The translations under genes and the position numbers were made by a program. From the NCBI GenBank assembly GCA_029891345.1, contig CM057009.1, forward strand, positions 207,329,209 through 207,393,208: 64,000 nucleotides of DNA. The letters are read 5' to 3'. The notes beneath the pieces are model-generated. The model had not been told where the DNA came from. It did no database searches and worked only from the letters and a program-made list of their open reading frames with translations. How positions within the stretch are numbered: position 1 is the stretch's first letter; each line of letters starts with the position of its first letter. Positions 44,100 to 54,689 of this stretch are shown here, piece by piece. Origin of the DNA: Dryococelus australis. Lineage: Eukaryota; Arthropoda; Insecta; Phasmatodea; Phasmatidae.

Positions 44100-45010
44100 G
44101 TAACATATCGCCTAATATGTTACAATCTTTTATGATTCCTAACTCAGGAGTTGTGTACTTTTGAGAATCTTTTCCATCGAACCAAGGACATATCTTCATT
44201 CCTTTTAATGATTTTATCAACCAAATATTCATTTGGAGACCTATTTTTTTGCAATCCATGATTGTAAAATCCTCCTTTTATCGGTTCTCCGTCATAGCTT
44301 TCTAGGCAATACACACTGGGTTGTGTTTGTCTAATTGAAATAATTTTTAATATTTCAAAAAGCCAATTCACTGTAAATTTTTTTCAAAGATTCCTTTCTG
44401 CTTCGAGATACGTATAAACTCCCCAACTTTGAACTTTGGTTTCCTTTGTCGATGACTTTAACATTATTATAAATAGTTTTCATTAAACTATTATCTGTAA
44501 GTTCTTTGGGAGCCATCTTGATAGTTCTATGTTATCTGAAATTATAAAATTTAACTATTTCAGGCAAAATGCCAATTCATTTGTAAGTCCCCCTCGATTT
44601 GAAATGTTTATATATTAACTGCTTAATCGATTTGTTTTAACATTCCACAGCACTGGCTTTAAACTCCGAATACGCTGTGTAGTGGTTAATACCACTTTCA
44701 GTCTTTAGTTTCCAGAACAGCATAGAAAAAATTTCAGATTTTCTGTCGGTTTGGAGCGAATTGGGTGTTCTATCTTTCAAAAGATCTTCATTGCATCGGT
44801 AACCTGTTTCCCAGTTTTGTTTTTCAAAGGTATACCCCAACCATATTTCGAATAAATGTCTATTATGGTTAAAATATACTTGTATCCCTTATTGTATTTG
44901 GAAAGCAATGTAATTTGACAAAAATCTGCTTGGAAAGATAATTTAAACAATGAGTTATAACTCTTCTTCTAGAATATCTTATCCTTGCAGGAGCATGAAG
45001 CTCTTGAGCA
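44100..45010 (-). pseudogene. Polinton integrase with chromodomain-like tail, broken
   Basis: The retroviral-type integrase would insert the element. All three catalytic residues are still readable: Asp in ADFCQI (44912-44929), Asp in LQTDRKSEIF (about 44727-44757), and Glu in SAVEC (about 44640-44655). The first core segment continues KYNKGYKYILTIIDIYSKYG (about 44845-44905). At least one frameshift lies between the Asp residues. The C-terminal part, open at 44371-44144, reads PSVYCLESYDGEPIKGGFYN then NEYLVDKIIKRNEDMSLVRW, the chromodomain-like module typical of Polinton integrases. N-terminal residues RIRYSRRRVI precede the core at about 44975. Confidence 0.85.
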
Positions 45011-46440
45011 ATATTACTAAACTTCATTGATAATATAACCCCTTTATTTGAACTCTTCAATAATAGAATTCATTTAGTTTGTATGTGCATTATTTCCATA
45101 CTCTCTCGAAGCAATGAGAAGTTTTAATCTATCAACTAATTCATTAGGATTGTTCCAATATACAGGAGAAAAGTGGTTGTCAATTTCATTTTTATATATT
45201 CCACTTAAGACTATATCTCCTATTAAATGTATTTTCGGGTGGTTTTCATCCCCTGAATGAAGGTTAGCATTCGTTCAACGAATAAGTTCTTTATATTTCT
45301 ACACATCAGTATCGGAATAGCCATTTGGAAAGTTTATAAACAATAATTCAAACAATCCTTGACTCACATCAGTTACATAATCATTAATTTTAATTTTATT
45401 GTCAGGCAAAAATTTAACTACAGAATCTCCCAGGAACCAGATGTTGTCATGGCGATAAACACCAAATATTGTATCGCGCAGAGGTGAAAAATGTTATAAA
45501 GATAAATAATGCTGTGTTAAATGAGAAAGAGTTTACTTTTTCTTTGTTAAATGTTCTTCCGATTTAATTTCCAAAACTGTTTCATTAGGTTTACTCAACA
45601 CAGAATGCACTGTATCCATTCTACTCGTAACAGGATTAAATATTTCTTATTTTAAATATCCTGTTCCATACAGGCTCGTTTGACTTGTAAATATTCTTCT
45701 TTCACAGCAGATATGACTGTGTAATTCTGAAGCAGAGGCAGATAAGTTTTGATTATATTACATTAAGTTCAAACTATATATATATATATATAATAAAGTC
45801 ATTGCTTTTCTAACTAATGCAGTAGGTCGAATAGTTTGTACTTTTTCAATCTTATCGACTACTTAAATAAGCATATAAATTTAGTTACAGTTTTAGCTTT
45901 CGAATCATTAACAAAATAATTTATTCAAGTTTCCAAATCATTTTGTTTCTCAAATATATTTTCGTAACTAAACAAAATTTGTTATTAATGAATTAATCTC
46001 ATATATTGTGTTGTTTGTTCCATTTGTGTTTCAAGTCATTTTGTAATAGTATCGCATACCATTTCATTAATTACAACTATTAAATTTTGTTGCATTTCTG
46101 TAAGTTGTGTCGGAAAACTATGTTTGTCTTATCATTAAAATCCTTACTAAATCCATTTAAATGTTCTTCTATTCTGACTTCATTAATCTGAAAATGATTG
46201 TTAATATTGTTTAGAATGTTTGAATTTACACTCGTGTTTTTATAAACATTATCATTCAATTCAACTAGCTTTATCAATGTCTCTTGAATATTGTTTGATT
46301 GTGATTTAATATACGTGTAGCATAATAGTGTTTAAGTCTTCCACATAACGTTTATTTACTCTATTGCTATCTTTCATGGCCATACCATATTAAGCAATAC
46401 ATGTCCATTCAAATCATATTTCCCATCGCGATTTTTGTTT
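45011..46440 (-). pseudogene. Polinton ORF between ATPase and integrase, broken
   Basis: This protein of unknown function is usually adjacent to the integrase in arthropod Polintons. Its N-terminal part (46277-46080) is Asn-rich and heptad-like (NDNVYKNTSVNSNILNNINN). The C-terminal half reads, in one to two frames, DTIFGVYRHDNIWFLGDS (about 45425-45480), DYVTDVSQGLFELLFINFPN (about 45325-45385), KYKELIR (about 45280-45300), and then NNPNELVDRLKLLIASREYG (about 45100-45160). These motifs match a repeated family of uncharacterised insect proteins that I know from Polinton contexts. Element A keeps only the coiled-coil start (9278-9595). Confidence 0.65.
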
Positions 46441-46465
46441 AAACAGCTATTATAATGATTGCATT

Positions 46466-47190
46466 TTATTCCGCTATGTCCAAAATTTTAAATACACATT
46501 GTTCCTTGCCTGAAACTAAAAAACTGTCAAAACCAGACCTATGTATGCCTTTATATAGGGGAAGTGTTGGAATAATCACCAATAAACCATATTTTTCTTT
46601 CCAACAGTAAAAACCCATATCGTTAAACTTTTTAAATGTCATATCGCCTAAAACATGATCATTGTAAATATGTTTCAGATTCATATTATCCATTTTAAAC
46701 ACAATTACCATATTTGCATTATTGTACAAATTATGTTTTGGTATATGTGCATAACTTTGCAATAGATAAAAACAATCAACGTTTGAGTGTCGACTAAAAC
46801 TATGATATTGCTGTATTTCACACTGTGGTTCACACCAAATATGGTCAAAAATAAATACAGAATTGGGCAATGCTTCATTCTGAGGCACTGCACGTTCTTT
46901 ATTTGTAAAAGGGAAATATCACATCCCTTTAATTAACAACAAAATGCTTAATCATTGATATTTATCTTGTATTGTTTTAGAAAACACATATACGTTTTGA
47001 AATTTAAGTCCATTTGGATGCTCCAACAGCGACATAGTAACACAAGTTTTTCCACATGAAGAAGGACCGCTTATTATACAACGTATATTTGATGGTAAAA
47101 GAATACCATGTTTCTGTTCAATTACATTTTATTTCATATTTACAATTTCTGGCAGATGTACATTTTGTTTTACAACCTTCATTTCTTCAC
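46466..47190 (-). pseudogene. Polinton packaging ATPase, broken
   Basis: This is the same FtsK/HerA-A32-type ATPase as in element A. The N-terminus reads MKVVKQNVHLPEIVNMK, then a stop, then LLPSNIRCIISG. Walker A is GPSSCGKT near 47046-47070, followed by MSLLEHPNGLKFQNVYVFSK. A gap or frameshift lies near 46900-46960. From 46888 the frame is open for 140 codons: LPNSVFIFDHIWCE (Walker B, with the second acidic residue changed to His), YHSFSRHSNVDCFYLLQSYA, NNANMVIVFKMDN, and LKHIYNDHVLGDM, ending with GFDSFL. This is one of the best-kept genes of the element. Unlike in element A there is no zinc finger upstream. Confidence 0.87.
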
Positions 47191-47194
47191 AAAT

Positions 47195-47455
47195 AGACAG
47201 TATAATGTAGTGTAACGTACTAACATAACGTATTGCAGTGTTTCATAATGTACTAATGAAACAAATGGTAAAATATTTTAACATACTAATGTAGCATATT
47301 GCAACATATGAATTTAATGTATCCTACCATATTGTAATGTAATAATGTATCATATTGTAACATAATGTAATGTATTGTAACATATTGACATAAAATAGTA
47401 ATGTAAAACTAATGTAACATACTAACATAAATCTATAAATGTAGGTCTATATATA
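47195..47455. repeat. TGTAACATA-type minisatellite in the divergent promoter region
   Basis: The gap between the minus-strand ATPase and the plus-strand PLA2-like gene is filled by irregular repeats of AATGTAACATAT and TAATGTA words with a step of about 10-20 bp. It ends in TCTATATATAGG (47441-47452), a TATA-like motif about 25 bp before the ATG at 47478. In element A the same gap is only about 70 bp. Confidence 0.7.
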
Positions 47456-47477
47456 GGTTCATGTTCAGTTGAAAACA

Positions 47478-47730
47478 ATGTCTCATACTAAATGTATCAA
47501 AAAAGGGCATGGTGTATTGAATACATTGATTAATAAATTACCATTTGAATTACAATTGCTGAAATACAATTATTGCAACCAGGTACTAAACTTGCAAAAC
47601 ATTTGGCACAGAATGATCAAGGAATAAACTCTTTGGATAATGCACGTAAAGAACACACTATAGTTTATGATCGAACAAACGATTTGAAAGAAAGACATAT
47701 AGCGGATACAAACGTGGAAAGTCCTAAATA
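47478..47730 (+). pseudogene. Polinton PLA2-like protein, N-terminal part only
   Basis: ATG 47478 opens MSHTKCIKKGHGVLNTLINK, then LPFELQ, matching element A. After frame changes the PLA2-like segment reads TKLAKHL, GINSLDNARKE and HTIVY (47654-47668), then NDLKERHIADTNV. The catalytic pair HD reads HT. The basic, glycine-rich tail present in element A is missing: the sequence goes directly into the protease start at about 47725, so a deletion of some 350-400 bp joins the two genes. Confidence 0.75.
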
Positions 47731-48120
47731 GCCTACCAAATCATGCATTATCAAAAAAAGATATTAATGTATTAGTAAAGAAACTGAATATTCCCAATTT
47801 CCTATATGAGATATTCCCTATATGGGAGACGATTTACCAAGAAACCAAATCTTCGTGAATGTATGATTGTTAATTGAGATTCGAAACAAAATGAAGGGAT
47901 ACAATGGGTTGCATTAATTAAAAATGTAAATCAATTGTTGTATTATGACAGTTTCGGCGATTTATGTCCACCAATTCATATAGATAATTATTTAAAACAA
48001 CATGCAATTAATATATAATTACAAAATTAATATATAATTACAAAACTTAACAATTACCAAATACAATGAATTGTGGACATTTATGTTTATGGCTTTTGGC
48101 TATAAATAGGGTATATAAGT
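47725..48120 (+). pseudogene. Polinton cysteine protease, broken
   Basis: This is the capsid-maturation protease. The start reads LNSLPNHALSKKDINVLVKK, like PRO of element A, with no ATG kept at its front. After frameshifts come GIQWVALIKN (about 47900-47930), where the family has the catalytic His before Trp, now Gln, and LLYYDSFGDLCPP (about 47938-47975) with the catalytic Asp. NCGHLCLWLLA at about 48070-48100 keeps the catalytic Cys. A 20-bp word is repeated at about 48008-48049 (ATTAATATATAATTACAAAA), a small tandem duplication inside the gene. Confidence 0.8.
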
Positions 48121-48148
48121 AATTGTAATAGTAAAACATATTAGTAAA

Positions 48149-48715
48149 ATGTCAATTATGTTAATATTAAGTGGAAATTTGTCGCAAATGTGTACGGTAT
48201 ATTTCCCGGCATTGGAGTTAGATGGAGAATGGTAAATAAGTCTAATCGAATTCGTTACTTACAACAGCATACAAAGCATTGATATGCATAACCAATCATT
48301 TAAAGCTAATATTAGTGAAGAAACCTACATGCGATGCATAGTAACGTCGAAATCGATTTCTCAGAAGACAAGTCAATTGCAAATATGTTGGGTTATGAAT
48401 GGAGAGTATAGCCAGCTAATGAATTACACGAATCATCAAAACAGATTAATATATTGTCGAAAAATGTATGTCGTATAAATGTTAATATTGTAGGTGGTTC
48501 ATATTTGAATGGAAAACCGACAAATATACTACATGAATTCACATGTGCTGTGTCTCCAGGATATAAGTTAATTCAAAAACCAAATACATTCATATACTTC
48601 CAGTAATAGTTAATCGTGTTGATGAAATAGTTGTTACAATTGTTGATCATGATGGTAAACTTATTAATTTTAGAAAATAAGAAATTACCATTCGTTTACA
48701 TTTATAAAAAGCTAT
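48149..48715 (+). pseudogene. Polinton minor capsid (penton-like) protein, broken
   Basis: This is the counterpart of 11549-12241. ATG 48149 opens MSIMLILSGNLSQMCTVYFP, then ALELDGEW, a stop, SLIEFVTYNSIQSIDMHN. A frame shift occurs near 48360. The second half shows GGSYLNGK-like, NILHEFTC-like and PGYKLI segments in other frames (about 48490-48580), and ends with EITIRLHL (about 48680-48705). It has more damage than the A copy. A TATA-like CTATAAATAGGG lies at about 48101-48112, inside the protease end. Confidence 0.75.
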
Positions 48716-48751
48716 ATAAACAGTTGCATTTTGTTGCAGATTACAAGCATA

Positions 48752-48979
48752 ATGGGTATTGTGTATAATAGTAAATTTGGATGTAAAGTAGGCGGTTCTT
48801 TTAAGAAATGTGACATAAAAGAAAGTATTTCAAAGAAAGGTAGTATAAAAAGATATAAATGTCAACAGAAAACATCCACTTCAAATAAGTTACCCGTGAA
48901 GATAACATGAGGTAACAAATTGTATTTAAAAGAATTAGGATATACTGTTCATAGAAATGGAAGACATACTAAATGTTGA
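48752..48979 (+). pseudogene. Small basic ORF overlapping the major capsid start
   Basis: The 75-codon frame MGIVYNSKFGCKVGGSFKKC and on is rich in Lys and has a single stop (TGA after KIT). Its last residues (LYLKELGYTVHRNGRHTKC) resemble the end of the element A counterpart. The major capsid ATG lies at 48957 inside it, an overlap of 23 bp in another frame. Small basic core proteins are known in adenoviruses and Polintons; that role here is inferred. Confidence 0.6.
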
Positions 48980-50190
48980 AGAAACAATCACCAACAAAAA
49001 TACGGAAATATATGTGTAAGAACAATTCCGAGCAGGTCCGTACACGTTTCCATCGGAAATAAGGATTTCAATACAAAATCATGATATTTACATGTTTCTG
49101 TCGAAATAAAGTTTAAAGTTCAGACAAGACAGTCGATGCAAGTAATCCAGCAACTACAAAAATAGTAAGAAATGGAGTACTTCATTTAATCGACAGAATT
49201 GCATATCCACTAAAGGGAGTGGAAATTGATCAAACACAATATGTTTGAATTATTTCCACGATAAAGAACTATTCCTCAGGAACTGTAAACGATATTTATA
49301 CAGGGCTTATGGTTGGGGGGAACAAAGCTAGTGATTACTCACTACAAATAAACCCAGGGGGAAAATACAAAGTTATTATACTGCTAAGAATGGTTTTGGG
49401 CTTTGCTGAAGACTACAAACACGTCATATTACACGCTAAACAAGAATTAGTTATTGTATTCATCAATATGCATTTGAATGCCATATATGATACAGCTAAT
49501 AATGAGGAAGGTGTAACATTTGAAATAAGCAGTGCATAATGGTTGAATCCACATATTGAAATTAACACTCGTGAACGTGTAAAACTTTTAAAATTTATTG
49601 AAAAAGGGAATAATGTAGACATTGCATTCAGATTGTGGGGTTTAGAGGTTTTTCCAACGCTACTATTAGCTCCAAAATAGTGCGGAGTGTGAAATCAAGT
49701 TTTTCATCTGAAAAACCAAGATATGTTATCATTTGTTTTCAAACAAATCGACAAAACAATTTAGAAGCTGATAGATCAGTATTCGATAGTTGTGATATGA
49801 AAAATATTAAACTGCATCTGAATAGTCCCTTATGTGGATTTAAATATGAACTTTGCTAAGGGGGGAATTCCTTATTTCATATGACATATATACAAAGATT
49901 CAGGAAACATATTATAACAAAAACAGTTCACAGAGCCTAGAACCCGAAACATTTTAAAGTAGAGGAGCAAATTTTGTGTTTGACAGAATTACCAATGGCG
50001 TAATTGATTCATGAATTGAAAATATTGCAAAGGCGCCAATTCCAGCAAATACACAAGCTTATGCTCATTAGCAAGTTACAATGTAAAGGATAAGCTGGTG
50101 AAAGTAATGAATTGAGTCATTAGACGACGAACCACAGCTACGAGATGTTTTGCAAATGTGCAAGGATTTCAGTCTGCAGATAAATGTATC
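48957..50190 (+). pseudogene. Polinton major capsid protein (double jelly-roll), broken
   Basis: ATG 48957 opens MEDILNVEETITNKNTEIYV, a stop, then GPYTFPSEIRISIQNHDIYM, as in element A. An internal part that is missing in A is retained here in pieces (VEIDQTQYV at about 49220-49245). The open frame 49309-49539 includes KYKVIILLRMVLGFAEDYKH. RERVKLLKFIEKGNNVDIAF follows at about 49570-49630, then the frame 49635-49859 with EKPRYVIICFQTNRQNN. Later residues are faint to about 50190. At least six stops or shifts are present. Confidence 0.85.
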
Positions 50191-50199
50191 ATTAAATAA

Positions 50200-50580
50200 T
50201 TAACTATTACAGATATGGAATAGTATACAACTGTATTCATCTTCAAATCACCATTTGACTGAAAATATCTAACGCCCAAATACAAGAAAACAAATAGATG
50301 GGTTACTAAGCATCACCACGGATTTAAATGGGAAAATGGATGTATAGAGTATATGTATAATTGTGAAATATATGTCGGTGGAGATGAGCAAAAACACATT
50401 TTCGAAAGTGTGTATAACAGGAATGTAATAGATATTAAAAAAGAATGCAATTGCCCCTCGTTCAAACAATTGCATAAAACATAGTTCTAATTCGACATTC
50501 TTCTCTGCAGAGGAAAACTTAAAATTAATGCTAACTTGAGCAATGCTCTCTGACTGAGGTGAAACAGAGCATGATGATTC
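50200..50580 (+). pseudogene. Polinton-associated ORF of unknown function, second copy
   Basis: This is the counterpart of 13490-13990. WVTKHHHGFKWENGCIEY lies at about 50306-50360, then CEIYVGGDEQKHIFESVYNR (about 50367-50427) and VIDIKKECNCPSFKQL at about 50428-50475. The order VYV-x-G-x-E-x-K, VIDI, CPSFK is the signature of the family. It follows the major capsid gene in both elements. The first part and the cysteine-rich tail are badly worn. Confidence 0.6.
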
Positions 50581-50854
50581 TCTTCCCGAATCACCTGTGG
50601 ATATTATTTGTCATTTGGCATTATTTGGGATGAGAGAAGGAATGAGTGAAATTTAATATAAAAAGTATTTAGCTGTATGTAATCCACTACTTCAATAAGA
50701 TGGTTCAACAAGACAACGAAATCACCTGTTCGTGCATACAGAAATCAAAGGTAAATTAAATGTCAGCAAGTTGTTAGCATGTTGGAGTAAACCATTTCGA
50801 ATCTGTTTAGGAAAGAAATAGTTTCAGTATCTTTGTGATGTTCCTACTGTAAAC

Positions 50855-51230
50855 ATGTCTTTCTTAATCCCAACTGGTATTTACGACTCTGTCACCCCTG
50901 TAAACTCAAATGTAAATTACTCTTGTTTGTTTAACTGAATAATGCATAATTTTGGAGGGATAATAATGGGCTGTTTCGTTTAAAAAAATATTCAATGTCC
51001 CTTCGAGGGTGAAAAATGTAATGATCTTGTCCAGATCTGAAAAAAGTCCTGTATATCATACGTGTCCGAATACAAGTCTACCAGCGAGCATCGAAGAAAT
51101 GTATTCACATGTTTATGACACTTTTTCTGATTTACCAGAATGTGTAATATTACACGAACCCAAATACACGAAAAATTATAACAATCAAACTGATGAAAAT
51201 ACTATGAATATTGCCAAAGAGACGATATGA
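50855..51230 (+). pseudogene. Downstream Polinton ORF, remnant
   Basis: ATG 50855 gives MSFLIPTGIYDSVTPVNSNV, then NYSCLFN and a stop. It occupies the same place as the 14142 frame of element A, with weak likeness (both have a PT..Y start followed by YS). A later frame at 51009-51230 (with VYHTCPNTSLPASIEEMYSH) may belong to it. No domain is recognised. Confidence 0.35.
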
Positions 51231-51637
51231 CATAAAAACATTTTTTTGTAAACACACAGTGATGAGAAAATGTATTCTGCAAACAAATGTATCAAAATAA
51301 ATAGTTTGAAACTATTTTTCTGTTTTCCTGACTTTATGAATGCATGAATTGTAATATTACCATATTCTGACCATAAAATGTTATGTAAACTTTGCATGCA
51401 TTTAACGTTCAAATCTAAATGTGTTTGCACATAAGGTTTGTGTACAGGATAATGATTAAATAAAACTTCAGTAATTTGAAAGTGATTTAGTATATAAAAC
51501 TATTTAAATGTACATTCTAGGATTCAAACATCTTATGTTTAAAAAATGTACGTTTCACAACTTAAAAAATTCAGAGGTAGTGTGTTTAAAATTAATAATT
51601 TAATCGAATTGCTTCCTGGATTTTCCTATAACTACTT

Positions 51638-51682
51638 ATAAAAGGTGTACGCTTTGCAGTTTCATTGTAATATTTGAATAGT
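51638..51682 (+). promoter_or_regulatory. TATA promoter candidate for the polymerase-side gene
   Basis: TTATAAAAGG at about 51639-51648 is followed 20 bp downstream by CAGTTTCATTG, and the ATG of the zinc-finger frame is at 51683. Position and spacing fit a pol II core promoter. Confidence 0.45.
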
Positions 51683-52590
51683 ATGGAAGAAATGATGTCT
51701 TTGCTGTGTCGCTTCGGTGGTAAAGAATTTACATTTCTGCATAACTTATGATGACATGAAAACTACTGTGGAATGAAATCTTTAAAAAATCACTTTCAGT
51801 GTGAATTCTGCCAGAAACAATTTTCTTGGAGTGATGCTTTAATTAGATGTTCTAAAATATGCAGCACTGGTTCTCCACCTCCTCAATCTGCTCCTCAGTT
51901 AACTCCACAATCTACTCCACAATATGCTCTGCAATCTGCTGCTCAGTTAGCTCCACAATCTGCACCGCCTCCTAAGCCAAAACCACAGTTAGCTCTGTAG
52001 TTATCATTTCCAGCTCCACAGTTAACATTTCCAGCTCCACCCACTGAATTACTTCCACAAATTCGATAAGTTAATACAGGGATGAAAAGTAATTTGATTT
52101 CCAACTCTCCAGCTTCAGTGAAAAGTTCATCATCCAATCTCAGATACGAAATACTGGATAGTGCATTCGCCGACAGGCTAACTGACATGGAGATAGTTAA
52201 TGATAGGCTTGACAGTGGTGCAGACTTTTCTAGTTTTTTCCAGAGGTACGAGGCCCCTTTATTATGCTTAATATCACCCCGACCTATTAGAATTAGTATA
52301 ACAGTAATGTATAAGTATTTGTAATCGCTCACAGGGGAGGAAGACATTATGCAAACCTTCTATTTTCAAAGTAATTCCCTCCCTGTCCTACACTCATCCG
52401 ATGTCGGTGAACTTTATGACAATAATCTAGTCCCTTATTTAATAACCAGACTTGAAGAATTTAGTGCTCATGGAAGCGGGTGAACTTTACAACTTATATA
52501 AAATGTATGTGCATCTGAGCCAATACTGGCCATTCACCGCTGCTGGTAAATAATCCAAGTATATTAGCGATAAGAAGGCTTGAAATCCGA
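51683..52590 (+). pseudogene. Polinton polymerase-side protein, zinc fingers and N-terminal domain, truncated
   Basis: ATG 51683 opens MEEMMSLLCRFGGKEFTFLH, a worn first finger, then FQCEFCQKQFSWSDALIR and KICS, the second. A Pro/Gln-rich linker with SAPQLTPQSTPQ repeats follows (51870-52070). Then comes the conserved N-terminal domain seen in fragment C: YEILDSAFADRLTDMEIVND (about 52143-52205), SSFFQRYEAPLLCLI, then LVPYLITRLEEFSAHGSG (about 52430-52485) and PFTAAGK with KYIS near 52530-52570. The reading stops there. The rest of this protein and the polymerase B domain are missing, about 2.1 kb short of the right TIR. Confidence 0.7.
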
Positions 52591-54339
52591 TGTTGCTTCA
52601 TTACTCGCCTCGCTTCACCTTCATCGGCTCTCAAGACCACAGTTTTCGAGAGCCTTTAAAATCTCTTCACTCGCTACGATGCTCAAATAGATATTTTTTC
52701 TACGAGATTTTAATACAATTTGAAATCTGTACATTTTTCCTGTTCTACGAAACCCAGAATATGCGTAGAACCTCTGAACTGCGAGCCTTGACTCATGTCA
52801 GTACGATGTGTATGTCAAATTTCTTCTGCAAACTTTACACTTCTTGTATTTCAGCACTTCATTCAATTGGCTGGTGTATTCCTGTGTGATATAATAGAAT
52901 TACTGTCTACATTATTTTCCCGCAATACTACACTGAATACCATAATAAATCAGCTCTGCTATATGCAATACCACCAATGGGGTATTTAAATGACATAGTA
53001 GCACCTATGAGTCAATTAGACTGCCAGCCATATCAAGAGTGAACTAATCAACTGACTCATAGTGTCTTAAAATAACTAATTTATTCAGAAAGATAACGTG
53101 TTGAACACTTTGTGTGAAGCCTGTAGGATTCCTACAGCTCGGGTGGGTTCAGGAAATGTATAAACTAAAGCATTGCTAGCAGCCCTTGTCCCAAGCGATA
53201 CAGGCTTGTTGCTTGGAGACATTTCGCCAGGGTCTTGCATTCCCTTGACAAAGGAGCGAGGTCGTCCCTCATCGGCTAGCAGTCTGTTACAGGATAAAAA
53301 AAGACAGACAAAGTCGCATCCGAGTATAGCGGTGACCCATCCTGTTTATGAACTTGTAATAAACCCGTGCTTCGCCAGACAACGATAAACTGCAACACTT
53401 GCTAGATGATATCATAATCTATCTAGCCGGGGTTCACTCCTTGGTCACAGTCTTTGTAGCAGTATTCTTCGAAATATATACATTTTTCGCATATTTAACC
53501 TTGTTAACATAAAATATTATAGGAGTTAGAATATTTTTATGGGTGTTAATAAATTTATTAATTTTTTAAATAATAGTTGATTAATGTTTGAATTCAGTTT
53601 CTCTAGTTGTGTTAATTATGGGAGTCAGAAAGATTTTATTTCGATAGCAGCTTAGAAATATTTTCCATTATTTTAAAGTTTGCGCGCATCTATTATTTCT
53701 TTTAAATAATCTGTATATCTCATTTGGCTAGGATTCGAAAATATGGTTTTCCAAAGCTAGTCTACGTGTGTTTGCAACGAGAATTGTTTTAAACTTTCTC
53801 TGTAATACATTTTCAGCTGAGTTTTGTTAAATTTATTTCGGATTAATAAACTGCATTTGTGTTAAGTAACTTAGTATTGATTTCCTCATTTTTCTTCCAC
53901 GAAGTTGCAGGGACTCAATCTTTCCTAGATTTATTAATTTTTTCCCAAATTTATATGGATTATTCATTCGCCTAGATCGTGATTAGGTATTATTTGTACA
54001 TTTTATCACAATTATGAGCAATAATTAAACAGTGGGAGTTGTTAAAATATATTCGTTTGCAGCAAATGTTCAAACACTTCAGTGTCTAAATACAAGAATT
54101 TTTCAAACATCCCCTGCACACAAGGGTTTGAAGGTTTTTGACCAGCTCCAGGTATGGCGAGTCAGGGGAAGGGGTAGGTAGCGGAATAACTAGTCCTCTC
54201 ACAGAACCAGACAAGGCAGATTTTCGGGAGAGTTCACAATTCACGGGTAAAGCATAGTTTTTGCAAACAAATAAACTTTTGGAAGAGTCCAACTTGATGT
54301 CTTGAGGGGTGTCTAGCAGTTGGAGAGTCCCTGAAGTAG
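52591..54339. other. Element B interior, right, without supported gene
   Basis: No polymerase motif and no gene. 52600-52990 has plus-strand frames of mixed composition. 53100-53460 is a GC-richer island with a 71-residue frame (53173-53388) that has no motif. 53460-54110 is AT-rich. Right TIR-like sequence begins weakly at about 54350. Confidence 0.5.
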
Positions 54340-54610
54340 TTGTTGGACAAATTATGTGTTCTGGGCTGATGGTGAAGGGAGGGAGGTCTGGGGCGTGTGT
54401 TATTGGATCGACAGTGAGGGTGTGTGACCTTGGATAGCACGTCTCTCTGAAAACAAACTCTGTGTTGGTGGGGAGGCGGACCAGCGCTGTGTGGAGAGGT
54501 CACTTCTCAGGCAAAATGTTCTGGGCTGATGGAGAAGGGAGGGGGAGGCGGGGTGCTTGGTCTTGGAACAAATGTGAGGGTGTGTGGCCTTGGAAAAGCA
54601 CACTTTTTTT
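54340..54610. repeat. Tandem duplication at the inner edge of the right terminal repeat
   Basis: TGTTCTGGGCTGATGG at about 54356 recurs at about 54516. Both copies continue through GAAGGGAGGG, then GAGGGTGTGTG and CCTTGGA. The copies are about 162 bp apart. The minus-strand frames here (up to 177 residues at 54400-54933) come from the C-rich repeat and are not taken as genes. Confidence 0.7.
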
Positions 54611-54689
54611 GCATAGTCATCTTCTGGACAAGGGGTGGAGGGTAAAAGGTGCCTACATACAAGTGGGGCCGTTGTGAAGGCCTCTTGCC

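Noticed and set aside
53173-53388. 71-residue frame in a GC-richer island inside Polinton B
   Set aside because: No Polinton or other family motif; it may be a small insertion, but nothing supports a gene.
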